From Oleidesulfovibrio sp047973035 (GTDB taxonomy: Bacteria; Desulfobacterota; Desulfovibrionia; Desulfovibrionales; Desulfovibrionaceae): a DNA stretch of 64,000 nt. How positions within the stretch are numbered: position 1 is the stretch's first letter; every line of letters begins with the position of its first letter. The stretch covers positions 62,001 to 126,000 of the forward strand of contig NZ_JBKEBF010000031.1 of assembly GCF_047973035.1 (NCBI RefSeq). The letters run 5' to 3'. Made by a program: the position numbers and the translations under genes. Of the stretch, positions 42,676 through 52,141 are shown in pieces. The notes beneath the pieces were generated by a model. That model saw only the letters and a list, made by a program, of their open reading frames with translations. It had not been told where the DNA came from and did not search any database.

Positions 42676-43791
42676 ATGCTGAATGCCGACAGATACGCCA
42701 TGCTCGGGCTTGGCGACATATTTGAAAAAGTTATGGCAGGCGAACGCCTGTCACTTGAGGACGGCGAACTGCTGTACGCCTGTCCCGATATAAATGCGGT
42801 GGGCGCTCTTGCCCATCACGTCCGCACGCGCCTGCACGGAGACAGAACCTATTATGTCCTTAACAGGCAAGTCAATTACACGAACGTATGCGTCAACGGA
42901 TGCCTGTTCTGTGCGTTCCAGCGTGAACGCGGTCAGGACGGCGCTTATGTCATGACGCCCGAAGATATCGTCGGCCGCGTTCTGGACGACAAAGGCACCC
43001 CCTTTACAGAAGTCCACATCGTGGGTGGCTGCCATCCCGACCTGCCGCTGGAATGGTTTGAAGACGTCATCCGCCGGATAAAGGCTCAGCGCCCGGAAAT
43101 TGTGGTCAAAGCCTTTACCGCTGTGGAGATTGCCCACTTTGCCAAACTTGCAGGCATCAGCACACAGCAAACGCTGACCCGCCTGAAAGCAGCAGGGCTG
43201 GAATCCATGCCGGGCGGCGGCGCAGAAATTTTTGCCGCTCCTGTGCGCGAACGCATATGTGCACGCAAATCTTCCGCAGAAGAGTGGCTGCGCGTTGCGG
43301 GCGAAGCCCACAGTGTTGGCATTAACACGAACTGCACCATGCTCTTCGGACACATCGAATCCATCGACGACAGACTGGACCATCTGGACAGACTGCGCAC
43401 CCAGCAGGATACGTCCGGCGGGTTCAACTGTTTTATCCCGCTGCCTTTTCTTACCGAAAACAGCCTGCTGAAGCTGCCTGAAGACCGTAAAGGCGAACAT
43501 GTGGGCATGGACAGACTACGCACAATGGCCATCAGCCGCCTGATGCTGGACAATATTCCGCATATCAAAGCTTACTGGGTGATGATGGGCATCAAAATGG
43601 CTCAGGCTGCGCTGTACTTCGGTGCAGACGATCTGGACGGCACCATCGTGGAAGAACGCATCGGCCAGCAGGCGGGCGCATCTTCCGGTCAGGGGCTGAC
43701 CATCGCACAGCTGCGGCATATGATCGAAGCCTCCGGCTTTACTCCGGTGCAGCGTGATACGCATTTCAACCCCGTGGAGGCCACCCGATGA
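42676..43791 (+). CDS. mqnE: Aminofutalosine synthase (radical SAM)
   Basis: Radical SAM enzyme of the futalosine pathway; it joins the chorismate-derived enol ether to adenosine to give aminofutalosine. The 371-residue product carries the cluster motif CVNGCLFC (CxxxCxxC), NRQVNYTNVC, and HIVGGCHPDLPLEWFED, which separate MqnE from MqnC. GGGAEIFAAPVRERIC lies in the C-terminal half. ATG 42676 has GGAGG five bases upstream; the open frame extends to 42544 but contains the promoter. The stop overlaps the start of mqnC by four bases. Confidence 0.95.
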   Translation: MLNADRYAMLGLGDIFEKVMAGERLSLEDGELLYACPDINAVGALAHHVRTRLHGDRTYYVLNRQVNYTNVCVNGCLFCAFQRERGQDGAYVMTPEDIVGRVLDDKGTPFTEVHIVGGCHPDLPLEWFEDVIRRIKAQRPEIVVKAFTAVEIAHFAKLAGISTQQTLTRLKAAGLESMPGGGAEIFAAPVRERICARKSSAEEWLRVAGEAHSVGINTNCTMLFGHIESIDDRLDHLDRLRTQQDTSGGFNCFIPLPFLTENSLLKLPEDRKGEHVGMDRLRTMAISRLMLDNIPHIKAYWVMMGIKMAQAALYFGADDLDGTIVEERIGQQAGASSGQGLTIAQLRHMIEASGFTPVQRDTHFNPVEATR

Positions 43792-44897
43792 GCGCAACCC
43801 TGACTCCTTTTGAAGAACCGCGCGAGGTGCTCGACATCTGCGCCAAGGTACTGGACGGCAAGCGCATCAACGAGGCGGAAGCCGCAACCCTGTACGAAAA
43901 AGCCAACCTGTTCACGCTGGGTCAACTGGCACATGCCGTACGCATGGAAAAGCACCCCACCGCCGTGGTTACATACGTTGCCGACCGCAACATCAACTAT
44001 TCGAACATCTGCTCCTGCGCATGTCGGTTCTGCGCATTTTTTGTAGCGCCCGATCAGGAAGGCGGCTACGTGCTTACCCGTGAAGAACTGGCCAGAAAAA
44101 TTGAAGAAACCATAGAGCTTGGCGGCACGCAGATTCTGCTTCAGGGCGGGCACCATCCCGACCTGCCGTTGTCGTTTTATGAAGATATGGTCCGCTGGAT
44201 TTCGGAAACGTACCCCGCAATCCATATCCATGCGTTCTCACCGCCGGAGATAGTCTTTTTCTCCGAGCTGGAAGGTATCACCATAGGTGAAACCATTGAA
44301 CGCCTTCGCGCTGCGGGACTGCACTCCATCCCCGGTGGCGGAGCCGAAATTCTGGTAGACGAAGTACGCACCAGGGTTGCACCCAACAAATGCAGCGCCT
44401 CGCGCTGGCTGGCTGTAATGGAAGAAGCTCATTATCAGGGCCTGCGCACTACAGCCACCATGATGTTCGGGCACGAAGAAGAACCCCGTCACCGCCTTGA
44501 GCATCTTTTTGCCCTGCGCGAAGTACAGGACCGCACCGGCGGCTTCACCGCATTCATCCCGTGGACATTCCAGCCCGGCAACACCAACATCCAGCGCGAT
44601 ACCGAACCTTCACCCGCGTATCTGCGCATGCTGGCCATGTCGCGCATTGTGCTGGACAACTTTGACAATGTTCAGGCTTCGTGGGTGACCATGGGCCCGC
44701 AGGTGGCACAGCTTGCACTGCATTACGGGGCCAACGACTTCGGCTCGCTGATGATTGAAGAAAACGTGGTTGCCGCAGCCGGAGTAAGCTTCCGGATGTC
44801 GCGCGAAGAAATCCACAACGTCATCCGCGCCGCCGGTTTTGTGCCGCGCCAGCGCACCATGGATTACACGTATGTAGACATGGAGAAAAAAGCGTGA
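43788..44897 (+). CDS. mqnC: Cyclic dehypoxanthinyl futalosine synthase (radical SAM)
   Basis: Radical SAM cyclase that makes cyclic dehypoxanthine futalosine. At 369 residues it shows the motif CSCACRFC (CxxxCxxC) in NINYSNICSCACRFCAFF, ILLQGGHHPDLPLSFYED, PGGGAEILVDEVR, TATMMFGH and FIPWTFQPGNT, all typical of MqnC. It overlaps mqnE upstream and mqnA downstream by four bases each, so the three proteins are translationally coupled. Confidence 0.95.
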   Translation: MSATLTPFEEPREVLDICAKVLDGKRINEAEAATLYEKANLFTLGQLAHAVRMEKHPTAVVTYVADRNINYSNICSCACRFCAFFVAPDQEGGYVLTREELARKIEETIELGGTQILLQGGHHPDLPLSFYEDMVRWISETYPAIHIHAFSPPEIVFFSELEGITIGETIERLRAAGLHSIPGGGAEILVDEVRTRVAPNKCSASRWLAVMEEAHYQGLRTTATMMFGHEEEPRHRLEHLFALREVQDRTGGFTAFIPWTFQPGNTNIQRDTEPSPAYLRMLAMSRIVLDNFDNVQASWVTMGPQVAQLALHYGANDFGSLMIEENVVAAAGVSFRMSREEIHNVIRAAGFVPRQRTMDYTYVDMEKKA

Positions 44898-45772
44898 GCG
44901 CCGCCGAAGCAGAAAAGCGGGTACGCCTCGGACGCATATCGTACTTGAACGTTCTGCCCATTTATTATCCGCTTGAAGCCGGACAGATCAGCCATGAGTA
45001 CGAACTGGTTTATGGCCCCCCTGCCGAACTGAATCGCCTGATGGCAGCGGGTAATCTGGATGTGGCTTCCACTTCATCCATTGAGTACGCCCGAAACGCC
45101 GACCAGTATTATCTGGCGCCCGACCTTGCCATCGGCAGTTGCGGACCGGTTATGAGTGTACTGCTGCTTTCGCAACGTCCTGTGGAAGAACTGGAAGGTC
45201 AGACCATCCTGACTACCTCGCAGTCGCACACCTCTGCGGCGTTGTTGCGCCTGTTGCTGCGATACCGCTACGGCCTGAACGTGGAATACCGCACCGGTTC
45301 CGCTTCGGAGCAGATTGCCTCGGAAAACCCGCCGGAAGCGCTGCTTGCCATCGGCGATGAAGCCCTACGCCTGCGCAACCATCCCATGTACCCGTACAGA
45401 GTGGATATGGGCGAAGCATGGCGCGAATGGACGGGATTGCCGTTCATCTTCGGCGTATGGGTAGTAAGCCGTGATTCCGTAGCCAGAGGTCGCTTCAGCA
45501 CCGATCCGGCCACCATGCTGCAACGCGCCCGGGACTGGAGCGCAGCACATATGGAGACAATTCTCGACATAGGCGAAGAGCGCGGCTACCTGAACCGCGA
45601 AGACCTTGTCGAATACTTCCGCGGGCTGGTTTTCACCTTGGGAGAAGAAGCGCAGCAAGGATTGCGCACTTTTTACCAGAAACTGGTGGAAGCCGGAGAG
45701 CTGGAACGCATGCCGGAACTGGTATTTTACGACCACACCGTGCACTCGCGGCAGACTGCCCCAGATAATTAA
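44894..45772 (+). CDS. mqnA: Chorismate dehydratase
   Basis: First enzyme of the futalosine pathway; it dehydrates chorismate to 3-enolpyruvyl-benzoate. The 292-residue protein has the family start RVRLGRISYLNVLPIYYPLE, then NLDVASTSSIEYAR, GPVMSVLLLS and LPFIFGVWVVSRD. No mqnB (futalosine hydrolase) is in the window; it or a nucleosidase substitute must be elsewhere. GTG 44894 overlaps the mqnC stop. Confidence 0.95.
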   Translation: MSAAEAEKRVRLGRISYLNVLPIYYPLEAGQISHEYELVYGPPAELNRLMAAGNLDVASTSSIEYARNADQYYLAPDLAIGSCGPVMSVLLLSQRPVEELEGQTILTTSQSHTSAALLRLLLRYRYGLNVEYRTGSASEQIASENPPEALLAIGDEALRLRNHPMYPYRVDMGEAWREWTGLPFIFGVWVVSRDSVARGRFSTDPATMLQRARDWSAAHMETILDIGEERGYLNREDLVEYFRGLVFTLGEEAQQGLRTFYQKLVEAGELERMPELVFYDHTVHSRQTAPDN

Positions 45773-45773
45773 C

Positions 45774-45809
45774 AAAAAGCCGTACGCTTATGCAGCGTGC
45801 GGCTTTTTT
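45774..45809 (+). terminator. Terminator of the mqn operon
   Basis: AAAAAGCCGTACGC and GCGTGCGGCTTTTTT form a stem of nine pairs with one G-T wobble, plus A/T flanks. Confidence 0.9.
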
Positions 45810-45822
45810 ATACGGAACCACC

Positions 45823-47076
45823 ATGCGTTGTAGCCCTTCTTGCCCCACTTGTACGCATCCAGATTCTTTTGCAGCCAGCCACGGCCCGCTTGCGGTGCTG
45901 GGCATTGATGTTACTTCAGCACCGGACAAGCGAAAGCCGCTTGCTTGTGCAGTGGGGGTGCTGAATAATGATACGCTGCGCATTAAGCAGCTTTATGCTG
46001 TTACAGCGTTGCGCGGCTTGCCGGACTGCACAAGGGAGAGCGCATCACACCCGCAGGCGGCAGAATTATCCGAAACAACGCCAGTAAGCCTTGAACACCT
46101 CCTTGCGCATGAAGGCCCGTGGGTAGCAGGCTTTGACATGCCTTTCGGCCTGCCTGCAGACTTTCTGCGCTGGTGGCAGGAAACTGAGGAGCCGCAGAAC
46201 AAGCTTGCAGAAACAAGGCAAAACGACCAGCCTGAAGTAAGCCCGGCACACAAAGATAACGCCCACGCTGGCCCCCAAGACAATTACGGACAGAGCTGCG
46301 GTTGCAGCACTGTTGGGGCTGCTTCCGGCTATGTACGCATGTCTGCACATGCAGGCATACAGCAGCCTTCTGCTTTCGCGTACCAAAAAAACACGAAAGC
46401 GACACAGGCCAAGGCAGTACTCTGCATGAATACTGCATCGGCAGCCCAGCCAGATGCAGAGCGTACAACAGCCTTCCGGCCTCTTCCTTCATGGCACCAT
46501 TACGTTAGCCGCCTTGCCTTACTAGATAAAGAAGCCTTCCGGCAGACTGTCTATGCGTTTATGAACACAAGGCCCAAAGGTCAAAAGCTGCCCCTGCGCC
46601 TGACCGATAACCTGACAGACGCCCAAAGCCCTTTGCGGCTCAATTACGTACCAGTGGGACGCATGTTCCACGCTGTAGTCCCCTTGCTCACCGAAAGTGC
46701 AGTCCGCATACCGCTGCTGCATGAAAATGGAGACTGCCGCGTTGCGCTGGAGGTCTACCCCGCCCTTATTGCCCGTGACATTCTGGGCAATCCACCCCGC
46801 TATAAAGACGGCAGCAAAGAACAGCAGCAGGAAAGAAAGCAGGCCCGCGCCGCACTTATTCACACGCTACCTGACTATTGCCAAAGCCGTTACGGGTTCA
46901 CTCTGCAGATAGAAGCACAACAAAAAGAGGTAGTGCTGGAAGACACCAAAGGCGACATGCTGGACGCCCTGCTCTGCGCAATTCAAGCCGCTGGCGCAGC
47001 AAGGCAAAAGAATTTCGGAATGCCGGAACTGGTATCAGAAACAATGAGAAGTGAAGGATGGATTGCGGCAGGTTAG
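45823..47076 (+). CDS. DUF429-like predicted RNase H-fold protein with low-complexity insertion
   Basis: A 417-residue protein. The first strands, VLGIDVTSAPDKRKPLACAVG and PWVAGFDMPFGLPADFLRWW, carry the acidic residues of a DUF429/RNase H-like fold. The C-terminal half has NYVPVGRMFHAVVPLL, ALEVYPALIARDIL and DTKGDMLDALLCAIQAA, which complete the site. Between them is an insertion of about 100 residues (bases about 46180-46479) rich in Ala, Gln, Ser and Thr, without predicted structure. The frame opens inside the mqnA terminator at 45790, so I use ATG 45823. Function of the family is unknown. Confidence 0.72.
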   Translation: MRCSPSCPTCTHPDSFAASHGPLAVLGIDVTSAPDKRKPLACAVGVLNNDTLRIKQLYAVTALRGLPDCTRESASHPQAAELSETTPVSLEHLLAHEGPWVAGFDMPFGLPADFLRWWQETEEPQNKLAETRQNDQPEVSPAHKDNAHAGPQDNYGQSCGCSTVGAASGYVRMSAHAGIQQPSAFAYQKNTKATQAKAVLCMNTASAAQPDAERTTAFRPLPSWHHYVSRLALLDKEAFRQTVYAFMNTRPKGQKLPLRLTDNLTDAQSPLRLNYVPVGRMFHAVVPLLTESAVRIPLLHENGDCRVALEVYPALIARDILGNPPRYKDGSKEQQQERKQARAALIHTLPDYCQSRYGFTLQIEAQQKEVVLEDTKGDMLDALLCAIQAAGAARQKNFGMPELVSETMRSEGWIAAG

Positions 47077-47218
47077 ATGGCTCATTGCCTGACAGGCACC
47101 ATAATAAACGTCACAACCATTTCCTGACTAAAGATAAAAAAACCGCGATATATGAAGCAGGGCTTTACTAAAACAATATAGAAAGAATCCTCATCCGTTG
47201 AGCGTCAGCTCAACTCTC

Positions 47219-48355
47219 CTAGCTCTTGCCAGCCAATTTCAGTGCCCGTTTACGCTGGGCGGCACTCTGGCCGGAAAGGCCCATCCAGATGGCGGTAATG
47301 GCCATAGCGGCCCCCAGAAGTCCCAGCGGGCCGGTGGGACGACCGAAGAAAAGAACATCCCACACAAAGGAAAGAGTCGGCTGGGTAAGCATGACAAGTC
47401 CGGCAACCGCGGCAGGCAGCATAGGCAGGCCGGAGGAAAGCAGCAGCCACCCCACTCCCTGACAAAGCACACCGTAGCCGATGAGATACGAGGCATTGGT
47501 CGCATCCGGTATAGCAAAAGGCAGCCCTTGCAGCAGCAAGCTTGCGCCGCAGGCAACAGCCGTACAAAGTGAAACAAGCGCCATGTTCATCATAACGGGC
47601 ATTTTGCTTGCCATGCGCTGCGAACGCCGCAACAGCAAGATGTAGCCGGTATACCACACAGCCGTCAGCAGACCGAATACCACGCCCATGACGATGGTTT
47701 CATCAAGGTCATTGATGTCCACCCCCACAAGCAGCCACAGCCCGAATATTGCCAGTGGCAAAGCAACCACAAGCCGCAATGAAAGAGCCTCGCGGAAGAA
47801 TACCGCCCCTACAAAGGCCATGAAGAACACTTGGAAATTACCCAGAATAGTCGCCAGACCAGGGCCGATATACAGAATACTGCGGTGCCAGCATTCAAGA
47901 TCAAGCATAAAAAACACACCGGCTCCGAAGATGGTTGCCAGAACCACAGGTGCCGTGGTGAGCTTTTCCTTTCGCCACAGGGCAACAGCCAACAGTGCAA
48001 TGCCCCCGAAGAAAACCCTGTAAAATGCAGAAGCAGAAGGTGAGGTATCCAGAACATTCACAAACACAGCAGAAAAGCTGATCATCACAGCTCCGGCCAT
48101 AACGCGCAACAACGCTTTTATATCCAGAGACTCAGGCTCGCCCGCGGATGCAGGCTGTGCTGCAGAAGCACGCATGGCAGGGGTGCAATCCGCCTGATTT
48201 GCCGCACTGGTGCCATCAGGGCACACCACAGTTGTACCTTCAGATGCGCCAGCCCCGCCAACGGATGATGCGTCACCGTCGGGCAGAGTACCTATGGCTT
48301 CACTTGGTATACGTTTGCCATGTGCAGATTTATCAGAAGGAGATTGTGTACTCAT
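47219..48355 (-). CDS. EamA/DMT-family transporter with long N-terminal extension
   Basis: Ten-helix inner-membrane carrier with two EamA repeats (about residues 90-225 and 235-365). Internal features are NVLDTSPSASAFYRVFFGG in the first repeat and AAVAGLVMLTQPTLSFVWDVLFFGRP in the second. It begins with about 80 low-complexity residues rich in Ser, Ala, Gly and Asp before the first helix, which is not usual for the family. The start is uncertain: ATG 48355 has GGGGAG very close to it; ATG 48397 is possible. Likely substrates are amino acids or metabolites. Convergent to the DUF429-like gene. Confidence 0.85.
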   Translation of the reverse strand: MSTQSPSDKSAHGKRIPSEAIGTLPDGDASSVGGAGASEGTTVVCPDGTSAANQADCTPAMRASAAQPASAGEPESLDIKALLRVMAGAVMISFSAVFVNVLDTSPSASAFYRVFFGGIALLAVALWRKEKLTTAPVVLATIFGAGVFFMLDLECWHRSILYIGPGLATILGNFQVFFMAFVGAVFFREALSLRLVVALPLAIFGLWLLVGVDINDLDETIVMGVVFGLLTAVWYTGYILLLRRSQRMASKMPVMMNMALVSLCTAVACGASLLLQGLPFAIPDATNASYLIGYGVLCQGVGWLLLSSGLPMLPAAVAGLVMLTQPTLSFVWDVLFFGRPTGPLGLLGAAMAITAIWMGLSGQSAAQRKRALKLAGKS

Positions 48356-48458
48356 TCTCCCCTGATAGCGTCTGCGCATTTTTCTGGCAATCCCCAATAG
48401 ACTGAAAAGGCAGACGTTACAAATATGGAACAGGCAGACTCGTCAACATATTCCTGCA

Positions 48459-49499
48459 TTATGCTGATGCGGCATCCGGTAAAGAAGGCGTATTATCATC
48501 TGAGGTCTGCCCAGCCCTTTTGCTCTTTTCGTCTAAGCTCTGCTCCGGCGTGCTGGAGGTTGCACCGGTCCCCGCGTGTCCGTTTGCCACGCCAAAGGGA
48601 ATATGGACGGCAGGCAACACCTTTGAGGCGTGTTCAAGGTGCGCTTTCTGATCATCAAAAAATATGTGCGGCCGCAGCACTTCAAGCACTCTGCGCTTTT
48701 CTATGCCGCCCAGAAAAAAGGCTTCATTCACCATAATGTCCCAGCTGCGCATGGTGTTGATAACCCGCTCGTGCGCCGGTGCATTACGGGCGGTGGCAAT
48801 CGCAATGCGCAACTTCGGCTTGTAGTCTGCCTGTTCCTGCTGCATCGCACGTTCACGCTGCTGAATAAGAGAAAGCTTGCCCAGAAAGTCCGCCAGCGGA
48901 CCACGCTTCAGCGGGATTTTGGCCTGTTTGGTTTCATGAGCAAAAAAACCGGCAAGGTCATTCTGCTTGAACACCGTCTCCGCTTCATCGTCGGCAAGCA
49001 CCCCGTCAAAGTCGAATGCGATGCGCAGTTCGCTATCTGTTTCATCATCGTTGAATGACGATTCCAGAACCTGCCCTGCAGGATGTCCGGCAGCCATTGC
49101 TTCGCGCACATCACTTTCATTGGCGGAAAGGAACAGGCTGATTTCCAGCGCCGGAATGTACATATGCGGCGGCTTGCCCTGCAGAAAGACTGCACGGGTA
49201 ATGCCCAGCCCGTAATGTGCAATGGATTCCATCACGCGCATCCCCGTGTCCGGATCGTTACGCGACAGCAGCACCACTTCCACGGGCGGATCTTCGGGAC
49301 TCAGTTCGTTAAGAGAAAGAAGCCGCTTGATAAACGGAAAGGCCACCCCCTGCTTCAAAGGAATATTCTGCTTATCGCGCTGGTACTGACGGTAGGCTGT
49401 TTCGCCCTGCTGCCGGAACACGGCGTCAGACTCATCCAGATCAAATAAAGCGCTGGACGCAAGCCCCACTACCAGCCGGTCTTTCAACTCGTATGCCAT
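48459..49499 (-). CDS. 5'-nucleotidase, cN-I type
   Basis: Cytoplasmic HAD-fold nucleotidase of 346 residues, similar to the bacterial 5'-nucleotidase family related to animal NT5C1A. The opening LVVGLASSALFDLDESDAVF and the catalytic stretch LRIAFDFDGVLADDEAE (first DxD near residue 162) are clear; LLSRNDPDTGMRVMES and HIFFDDQKAHLE complete the HAD signature. The last 35 residues are polar and low-complexity. It starts nine bases after the GGDEF/TPR stop and is probably co-transcribed with it. Confidence 0.88.
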   Translation of the reverse strand: MAYELKDRLVVGLASSALFDLDESDAVFRQQGETAYRQYQRDKQNIPLKQGVAFPFIKRLLSLNELSPEDPPVEVVLLSRNDPDTGMRVMESIAHYGLGITRAVFLQGKPPHMYIPALEISLFLSANESDVREAMAAGHPAGQVLESSFNDDETDSELRIAFDFDGVLADDEAETVFKQNDLAGFFAHETKQAKIPLKRGPLADFLGKLSLIQQRERAMQQEQADYKPKLRIAIATARNAPAHERVINTMRSWDIMVNEAFFLGGIEKRRVLEVLRPHIFFDDQKAHLEHASKVLPAVHIPFGVANGHAGTGATSSTPEQSLDEKSKRAGQTSDDNTPSLPDAASA

Positions 49500-49508
49500 A
49501 AATCCGTC

Positions 49509-52022
49509 CTACAGTTCCGCTGCTCTGCTCAACGCTTCAGATGCTTCGCGCTGCCGCCCTGTGGCTTCCAGCGCACGGGCAAGATCAAGCCAGCCGACTT
49601 TCAGTTCCGGCCGCAGGGCCACCGCCTGCCGCGCCAGCACTGCCGCCACTTCCGGATCGTCCCCGCCGTCCAGATATAATCTGGCAAGCAACTGCAACGA
49701 CATCGCGTCCTGAGGGTTATAGATAAGTGCCTGATGCAAGTGCTCCCGCGCCTCATCCGGACGCCCCTGCCGCATACAAAGCCGTGCAAGATAACGCCAT
49801 GTCAGCGCCTGAGCCCCGTCCAACTTTGCTGCTCTGTTGTAATACTGGCGTGCAGGACCGAATTTCTTTTCCATCTCTGCCAGCTGTCCGAGTCGCAGCA
49901 AGGCAAATACGTGCTCTTTTTCGTACTTAAGGCACTTGCGGTAATATTGTCTGGCGTCTTCAAAATCGCCCATATTCTGGCAGACGTGACCAAGGTTATA
50001 CAGCGTCATCACATCGCGTTTGTCGTGCCCGAGAGCTTCACCGAACAGCCTGCGCGCCTCGGAATGTTTCCCCAGACCGGCCATACATACGCCCAGCGAG
50101 TTCCACGCCATAGTGTTTGTTTCATCCGCAAGCAAGGCCAGCTTGTATTCGTCAATGGCGGCAAAGGTATCACCCTGACTGAACAGCTTGTCTGCGCTGA
50201 TGTTCAGCGCCCAGGTATCAATAACTCCGACTCTGGGCTTTTCCATAAGCATGGCATATTCAAGCGCCTTTAATGAGTTTTCCAGACTGTCCGGCTTTCT
50301 GAAATTCAAAAACGGATGACGGGCAATGCCTACGGCAGCTTCAATATGCAGCTTACGCTCCAGGTGCTCGCACAGGCCCACATAGCACTCGTACACATCT
50401 TCCACCGGCACATCAGGATGAAAATGAATAAGGCTGTTCAAACCATAACGCCCGCCGAAAGAGGCTACGCTCTCTCCTTTGGGCAGCACTTCAGAAAGAT
50501 GGTCGCGGCATGCTTCCGCAGCCTGAGCCATCAGCTGCTCCGCATGGGCCGAACGACCTTCATGCAGGCGTGATTCTCCGGTCAGACGCATCAGGGCTAA
50601 CGTGTAGTTGCTGCAGTTGTCACGGTCACGTGTCCAGCGGGACAGAAAATCTCTATGCCGCAACAGGCCCGTCAACGGGTCTGCGCCTCCGACGCCCTGT
50701 GAGTCCTTAGCAGCATCAGAAGCGGAAACGCCTTTGTCTTCCGGTAACAGTGTCAATGTATCGCCGGCTTCAATACCCCATGCGGGATCACCCAGATGCA
50801 TGATCTCAGCAAGCGAGGTATTCTCGCGCACTTCCATCAAAACCAGTTCACCCTTGTACATCAGCGTACGTTCAGCGTTTGTGCCTGTGGGCAACGGCGG
50901 AACGCACGGGTCGACGGACGGTGCGGAAGGCTTTTCTCCGCTGCCTCTGGCGGCTGAAGCATCGGCACGGTTCTGACCGGCACCGGAATGCTGCACCGGA
51001 CTCCAGATGGAAAACCGCTGCCCTTCACGGGCATCCATGGCTGCGCCAAGGCTAATCACGGCACGGTTCATGGGCAGCACTTCCTGCACCTTGCCGCCTT
51101 CGGCAAGAATGCGGCCAAACCCCATAACATACTGCACAGAGCCGGTGACTTTTTCCACCGCAATGGAGGCCGCCGTACGCGCCTTTCGCAACAGCAGACG
51201 GGCCTGCTCCGCTTCGGGGCGCTCAAACTGGGCACCGTTCATATCCTGCGGATAGTTGGCATACCCCGCCGCAACGGTCACGCTGATATCTTCGTCGCGC
51301 AGTTCGTGTTGCAGGCTTACAGCCCGCAGCTTGCGCACAGCTTCTCCTGCAACCTTGCGGCATACGCGAGGCGTTGCCGTAGGCAAAAATACTGCCATTT
51401 CATTATCACCGGTACGGGCGGCAAAGGCCTGCTCCGGCACAACTGTCTGCAGTTCGTCAGCCAGAAGCGCACACAGCTGCTCCGCAAACAGATAGCCGCA
51501 ATCACGCACAACAGCAGGCATGGAACTAAACCGCAGCACGACAAGCCCCATACAGGCCCGATGCCCCAGAGTGGAAACATCGCACCTGCTGTCTGCCCCC
51601 AGACGGAAGCATTCGCGAATAAGCCCGACCTCGCGCGACGCGACGCTGAGCATATGCGGCAGCGACGAAAGTCCTGTTGAAGGGTCGGTAATGCTCATTT
51701 TATACAGCAACAAATTTTCAAGGCACAACGTTGCCACAGCAGGGTAAGAGGCCAGAAGCGTCTTGGCGGGCCTGCCGCCGATGCCGCGGGCTACAAATAC
51801 CCCCAGCAGTTCGCCGTGCAGAATGAGCGGTACCAGCAATTTTTTATCCTGCGATTCCCATACGGCTTCGGGCCGTAGCGGTGTACGCGGAAAAAAAAGG
51901 CTGTAAGACTTGAATGGGATAACCCGTGATAGGGAGTCGCGAAGCAGGTTCTCGTATCGGATAAGATCCCGACGGGTCAGACGAATGCGTGATTCTTCAT
52001 GAAATGGCTTATGGGGTTTCAT
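49509..52022 (-). CDS. GAF-like / two degenerate GGDEF-like / TPR protein
   Basis: An 837-residue signalling protein. Residues about 30-107 look GAF-like. Residues about 110-300 form a GGDEF-fold in which the motif reads TGDNE (204-208). Residues about 445-595 form a second such fold with FGGRYG (522-527). Neither can be an active cyclase by sequence. Residues 605-835 are six or seven TPR repeats, for example WNSLGVCMAGLGKHSEARRLF and LYNLGHVCQNMGDFEDARQYY. A polar linker at about 345-385 separates the first two halves. It may be an adaptor that reads a signal through dead cyclase domains. Upstream in a two-gene operon with the nucleotidase. Confidence 0.8.
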   Translation of the reverse strand: MKPHKPFHEESRIRLTRRDLIRYENLLRDSLSRVIPFKSYSLFFPRTPLRPEAVWESQDKKLLVPLILHGELLGVFVARGIGGRPAKTLLASYPAVATLCLENLLLYKMSITDPSTGLSSLPHMLSVASREVGLIRECFRLGADSRCDVSTLGHRACMGLVVLRFSSMPAVVRDCGYLFAEQLCALLADELQTVVPEQAFAARTGDNEMAVFLPTATPRVCRKVAGEAVRKLRAVSLQHELRDEDISVTVAAGYANYPQDMNGAQFERPEAEQARLLLRKARTAASIAVEKVTGSVQYVMGFGRILAEGGKVQEVLPMNRAVISLGAAMDAREGQRFSIWSPVQHSGAGQNRADASAARGSGEKPSAPSVDPCVPPLPTGTNAERTLMYKGELVLMEVRENTSLAEIMHLGDPAWGIEAGDTLTLLPEDKGVSASDAAKDSQGVGGADPLTGLLRHRDFLSRWTRDRDNCSNYTLALMRLTGESRLHEGRSAHAEQLMAQAAEACRDHLSEVLPKGESVASFGGRYGLNSLIHFHPDVPVEDVYECYVGLCEHLERKLHIEAAVGIARHPFLNFRKPDSLENSLKALEYAMLMEKPRVGVIDTWALNISADKLFSQGDTFAAIDEYKLALLADETNTMAWNSLGVCMAGLGKHSEARRLFGEALGHDKRDVMTLYNLGHVCQNMGDFEDARQYYRKCLKYEKEHVFALLRLGQLAEMEKKFGPARQYYNRAAKLDGAQALTWRYLARLCMRQGRPDEAREHLHQALIYNPQDAMSLQLLARLYLDGGDDPEVAAVLARQAVALRPELKVGWLDLARALEATGRQREASEALSRAAEL

Positions 52023-52141
52023 GGGCAGTGTCTATACATCGACAGCGCAGATTTGGGAAGAGAGACGCGTCTTGAAAGACCGGCAGGCTTGGTATAGTGT
52101 ACAACCGTACCATACCCGCAACTAACGGAGATAGTTACCGT

